From NCBI RefSeq assembly GCF_008389435.1, contig NZ_VUYS01000011.1, positions 43,214 through 107,213 of the forward strand: a stretch of DNA of 64,000 bases. The letters run 5' to 3'. The DNA is from Candidatus Nitrosocosmicus agrestis (GTDB lineage: Archaea > Thermoproteota > Nitrososphaeria > Nitrososphaerales > Nitrososphaeraceae). A model generated the notes under the pieces. The model was not told where the DNA came from. It did no database searches and saw nothing but the letters and a program-made list of their open reading frames with translations. This document shows positions 61,553-64,000 of this stretch, in pieces. Made by a program: the position numbers and the translations under genes. Numbering within the stretch: the first letter of the stretch is position 1; each line of letters opens with the position of its first letter.

Positions 61553-62303
61553 ATGATATCAAGTCTATTTATCAACAAGGATTATGAAATTATCTTGGAT
61601 GTTGATCTGAAATATCTGGAGAATTTATATTATTGTAATTTATTACCTAAATCATACAATTCTGTGCAAACAATAGTGTTGATGATAGGAGGTGTTTTTT
61701 GGATCCTCACCTACATATTCATTATTTCAAAAGGTTTCAGAGACAAAACATTTGGAATGCCTTTTTTTGCACTCTGCAAATATATCATGGGAGTTTGTTT
61801 TTGCATTTGTTACTCCTCATTCACCACCCCAATTGTACATAAATTATCTTTGGTTTGGATTAGACATGATAATTGTTTCTCAGCTTTTGAAATACGGCAA
61901 AAATGAATTTCCTAACATATCTTTAAAAACGCTTTACTCTGGGTTTATCTTATCAGTCATCTCAGCTTCAGGATTAATAGTATCAGGTAGATTTATCCTC
62001 GTGGATGTAGACGGAGTATTTGCAGCTTTTGGACAAAATCTCTTGATGTCTGTTTTGTTTATAATCATGTTTTATAAGCGTGGGAAAGCATTACGAGGTC
62101 AGTCGAAATTTATTGCGTTATTCAAAATGTTGGGTACTGGTTTTACAAGTCTACATTATTCTATTTATGAACCAGTATCTCAGAATTTTATCATATTGCC
62201 AATATTATTTATTTCCATATTGTTTTTTGATCTTTTGTATTTGTTGTTATTACTTAGAAATTCAGATGAATCCATATTAATTGGGGTAAGGAGGCCAATA
62301 TGA
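61553..62303 (+). pseudogene. Membrane terpene-cyclase-like (Pyr4-type) gene with one frameshift
   Basis: The first part reads V-L-M-I-G-G-V-F-W-I-L-T-Y-I-F-I-I-S-K-G-F-R-D-K-T-F-G-M-P-F. At a T7 tract (61762-61768) the frame must lose one T to continue as A-N-I-S-W-E-F-V-F-A-F, P-Q-L-Y-I-N-Y-L-W-F-G-L-D-M-I-I and five further membrane segments. The I-S-W-E-F and L-D motifs inside helices are the conserved acidic residues of transmembrane terpene cyclases. With six T the gene would be an intact seven-helix protein of about 220 residues. Frameshift in a homopolymer: real decay, phase variation or sequencing error. Enzyme activity is inferred. Confidence 0.7.
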
Positions 62304-62390
62304 AATACATTTTATATTAAATACTATATAAAGAGAAAGCAATCGTATTGGTATTAAGAAATGGTAATGGATTTTTAATTTTCCCCAAAA

Positions 62391-62471
62391 GTGTTGACAA
62401 TATTATTTATTGCAGGTGGATTTGTGGTGATATTTATGTTGATGGGAGGATCTTTGACTCAGCTTTTTTAG
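62391..62471 (+). CDS. 26-residue membrane microprotein
   Basis: GTG or TTG start, then one hydrophobic helix with Gly and Met (L-F-I-A-G-G-F-V-V-I-F-M-L-M-G-G-S) ending L-T-Q-L-F and TAG. Directly followed by another small gene. A candidate small subunit; unproven. Confidence 0.38.
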   Translation: MLTILFIAGGFVVIFMLMGGSLTQLF

Positions 62472-62502
62472 TTAAAGTGTGAAAGAGAGCGTTTTGGTCC
62501 AA

Positions 62503-62667
62503 ATGAAGGAAAGAGATACGTGCGTAGTAGAAGCATCAGATGGAATACCTTGTAGTATCGGCAACTGTCCTTACCAGATAGAAGATAATATTACTGTAAG
62601 TTATAAACAGGGTTACCTAATTTGGAAAGTCATAGTAAAGTCTAATCTGTCCTATTTTTCTTTATAA
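62503..62667 (+). CDS. Small Cys-containing protein
   Basis: 54 residues from the ATG at 62503 (a GTG at 62479 would add eight). Three Cys in C-V-V-E-A-S-D-G-I-P-C-S-I-G-N-C-P-Y. Reads as protein, mixed beta composition, no signal. Could bind a metal. Follows the microprotein above by 31 nt. Confidence 0.45.
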   Translation: MKERDTCVVEASDGIPCSIGNCPYQIEDNITVSYKQGYLIWKVIVKSNLSYFSL

Positions 62668-62844
62668 ATTAATTTTTTAATGCTCTATTCCAATATCAAT
62701 AGCATTTAGCAAAGATTAAAGTTAATTAAAAAGAGATGATGGTTAAACAAATAAGAAATTCAGTATAACTAAAACATTACACCTTACTAATTTAACAGTA
62801 TTAACCAAAGGAAATATATACTATAAAAATAATCAATCATTTGC

Positions 62845-63045
62845 ATGAATAAATTTAGCGCATTTGTAGTTTTGAGCGTAATCGCAGCAGCTGCTCTCAT
62901 GGGAGGAGCTATGATGGCACCAGTATTTGCACAAGACAACATGACCATGACAATGGATAACTCAACCATGCCAATGGATGGTTCAGACAACATGACCATG
63001 ACAATGGATAACTCCACTGATATGGCCAGTAACTCAACAATGTAA
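62845..63045 (+). CDS. Secreted Met/Asp/Asn-rich peptide
   Basis: 66 residues. Signal peptide with A-x-A cleavage (P-V-F-A-Q at about 26-30), then 36 residues built from D-N-M-T-M-T-M-D-N-S-T repeats: ten of them Met, with several N-x-T/S glycosylation sites. Met-x-Met patterns bind Cu(I) in known copper chaperones and transporters. A copper-binding exported peptide would fit a copper-dependent ammonia oxidiser, but this is inference. A TATA-like CTATAAAAATAA lies about 20 nt upstream of the ATG. The other strand has an open frame only because of the low complexity. Confidence 0.75.
   Translation: MNKFSAFVVLSVIAAAALMGGAMMAPVFAQDNMTMTMDNSTMPMDGSDNMTMTMDNSTDMASNSTM
62935..62963 (+). repeat. 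29-nt direct repeat, copy 1
   Basis: Begins GACAACATGACCATGACAAT and recurs exactly 51 nt later (17 codons), giving the repeated Met-rich peptide. Confidence 0.9.
62986..63014 (+). repeat. 29-nt direct repeat, copy 2
   Basis: Identical to 62935-62963. In-frame spacing allows expansion or contraction of the Met-rich region. Confidence 0.9.
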
Positions 63046-63286
63046 TAGGTTCGACCCTTAATCACAATATTTTTTTGTTGTTGTTATTTTACTAAGACGT
63101 CAGTAAAATTTTTTAATATTAGAACAAAATTTAAGAAATTGATGATCGTGTCTTATTTATCCGATATTAACACAAAACAATCGTCAAAATAAATTTGTTT
63201 AAGATTCTTTTTATATAGGTGGCTACACAAATAGCCTATAATCAAAAATTCATTTCATATAATGGGGATTAAAATAACGTGTTTAT

Positions 63287-63814
63287 CTAAAACATGGCGA
63301 AAATGTTATTTAATTTAAGACCCGTTTCGTTGTTTACGAGTTTTTTTTCTTTAAGCTCTGCCCAAACATCATCAATATATCCCATACTGTATTTAGATTT
63401 TATAGCATAGACTTTGTCCAAGGTCTCCTGCTCACTCTCACAATACTTTGAACTATCGATTAAAGTAGTAGCAACTTCCAACCATTCTGGTTCCTTATCC
63501 TTGAACAAACCAAGGAATTTTTCGGTAAAAGTTTTATTTTCTGCCCAGTCACTACTGCGATCAAAATTTGAAATTTTTGTGGGATGAATATTATCATAGT
63601 AATAATTTGCCAATTCAGGTGAGTATGGACCATTATTGTAAATGCTATATTCATAGCCAAAATCATTCTCTAAAGAAGTTTGTGCTAGATAGACGTATTT
63701 TTGAAGTTTAAGCCTATTGATAACACCATTTTCATCATCGTTAAGAATATCATGGATATTTATCATCTCATTATCATTCAGGAAACAGATAAAATCCTGG
63801 AATCTTATACTCAT
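63287..63814 (-). CDS. YwgA/DUF4065-like protein
   Basis: 175 residues. R-L-K-L-Q-K-Y-V-Y-L-A-Q (about 34-45) and I-Y-N-N-G-P-Y-S-P-E-L-A-N-Y-Y-Y (about 58-73) match the pattern L-K-L-Q-K-x-x-Y...G-P-Y-S of the YwgA and GepA/DUF4065 (Panacea) group. Members of the group include antitoxins and phage-related proteins. It stands next to an insertion element, with no visible toxin. ATG start. Confidence 0.62.
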   Translation of the reverse strand: MSIRFQDFICFLNDNEMINIHDILNDDENGVINRLKLQKYVYLAQTSLENDFGYEYSIYNNGPYSPELANYYYDNIHPTKISNFDRSSDWAENKTFTEKFLGLFKDKEPEWLEVATTLIDSSKYCESEQETLDKVYAIKSKYSMGYIDDVWAELKEKKLVNNETGLKLNNIFAMF

Positions 63815-63873
63815 ATTTTATTAAATAGATACTATACGTGGAACTATTATATTAATATGAGCTTTATTTCTTT

Positions 63874-64000
63874 GGCTCTGTTCAGTTAACAGGTTTTATC
63901 TTTTTGTTATGATAGTCGGCAAATAACCGTAGCCAATTCTGTACATGCTTTAACTTACAATTCTTTAACCTGCACGGAAAATAATCATCAAAGTTTTCTG
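63874..64000 (-). mobile_element. IS6-like insertion sequence, second copy, cut by window end
   Basis: Starts with GGCTCTGTTCAGTTAAC and runs out of the window. About 80 percent identical by eye to the left 127 bases of the element at 22202, so a related but separate insertion. Confidence 0.8.
63882..64000 (-). CDS. IS6-like transposase C-terminus, partial
   Basis: 39 codons in view, ending F-D-D-Y-F-P-C-R-L-K-N then H-V-Q-N-W-L-R-L-F-A-D-Y-H-N-K-K-I-K and TGA inside the terminal repeat. Intact over the visible part, with Trp where the other copy has a stop. The rest lies outside. Confidence 0.78.
   Translation of the reverse strand, partial: ENFDDYFPCRLKNCKLKHVQNWLRLFADYHNKKIKPVN

Noticed and set aside
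62787..63065. Minus-strand 92-codon frame opposite the Met-rich peptide
   Set aside because: It arises from the low-complexity repeats; the plus strand has a signal peptide, promoter and sensible composition.
1..64000. CRISPR array, rRNA or complete tRNA
   Set aside because: No regularly spaced repeats and no rRNA- or tRNA-like conserved stretches were seen on reading both strands.

Overview
The window looks like a piece of chromosome from an ammonia-oxidising archaeon of the class Nitrososphaeria (Thaumarchaeota), most like the low-GC, loosely packed genomes of the Nitrosocosmicus type. This rests on the AT-rich sequence, start codons placed about 25 nt behind TATA-like boxes (leaderless style), frequent TTG and GTG starts, and the gene set: a zinc-containing ferredoxin, secreted multicopper oxidases, a Cam-type carbonic anhydrase, PPK2, CorA, an archaeal Coq4 homologue and an F420/NADP-type reductase. 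No amo gene, rRNA, tRNA or CRISPR array was seen, so the placement is inference.

Layout. 1-9.1 kb: 3'-truncated ferredoxin, a two-gene multicopper oxidase operon, a CBS-domain protein, a decayed UbiA-like membrane gene and a class III adenylate cyclase. 10-21 kb: a secreted Asp-rich repeat protein, a flavodiiron-type metallo-beta-lactamase, two zinc-ribbon miniproteins, a nitroreductase, a polysaccharide-deacetylase-like protein, PPK2, a hemerythrin-like protein and Coq4. 22-26.4 kb: a broken IS6-like element, a small HExxH protein, a decayed MFS transporter and CorA. 26.7-33 kb: an AN1 zinc finger fused to a site-2 protease, AlkA-type glycosylase, luciferase-like monooxygenase and a receiver protein. 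33.4-42.2 kb: a Dps pseudogene, a radical SAM gene with two internal TGA codons, a histidine kinase split inside its ATPase domain, a 2.5-kb gene desert and a second receiver protein. 43-50 kb: a rhodanese-persulfide dioxygenase fusion, a Vgb-like propeller, a frameshifted SDR, an F420/NADP-type reductase and a frameshifted sugar nucleotidyltransferase. 51-64 kb: two winged-helix proteins with one membrane segment each, extracellular carbonic anhydrase, small membrane proteins, an acetyltransferase, a PQQ-type dehydrogenase, a frameshifted membrane terpene-cyclase-like gene, a Met-rich secreted peptide, a YwgA/DUF4065-like protein and the edge of a second IS6-like element.

Themes. Many genes deal with copper, oxygen and reactive species outside or at the membrane. 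The strongest unusual signal is the oxidase pair at 1302-5177: the first protein keeps only the copper ligands of cupredoxin domain 1, the second only those of domain 2, as if one two-domain oxidase had been divided between two subunits. A second theme is decay: at least nine genes carry frameshifts or internal stops, and several long intergenic stretches hold recognisable gene remnants.
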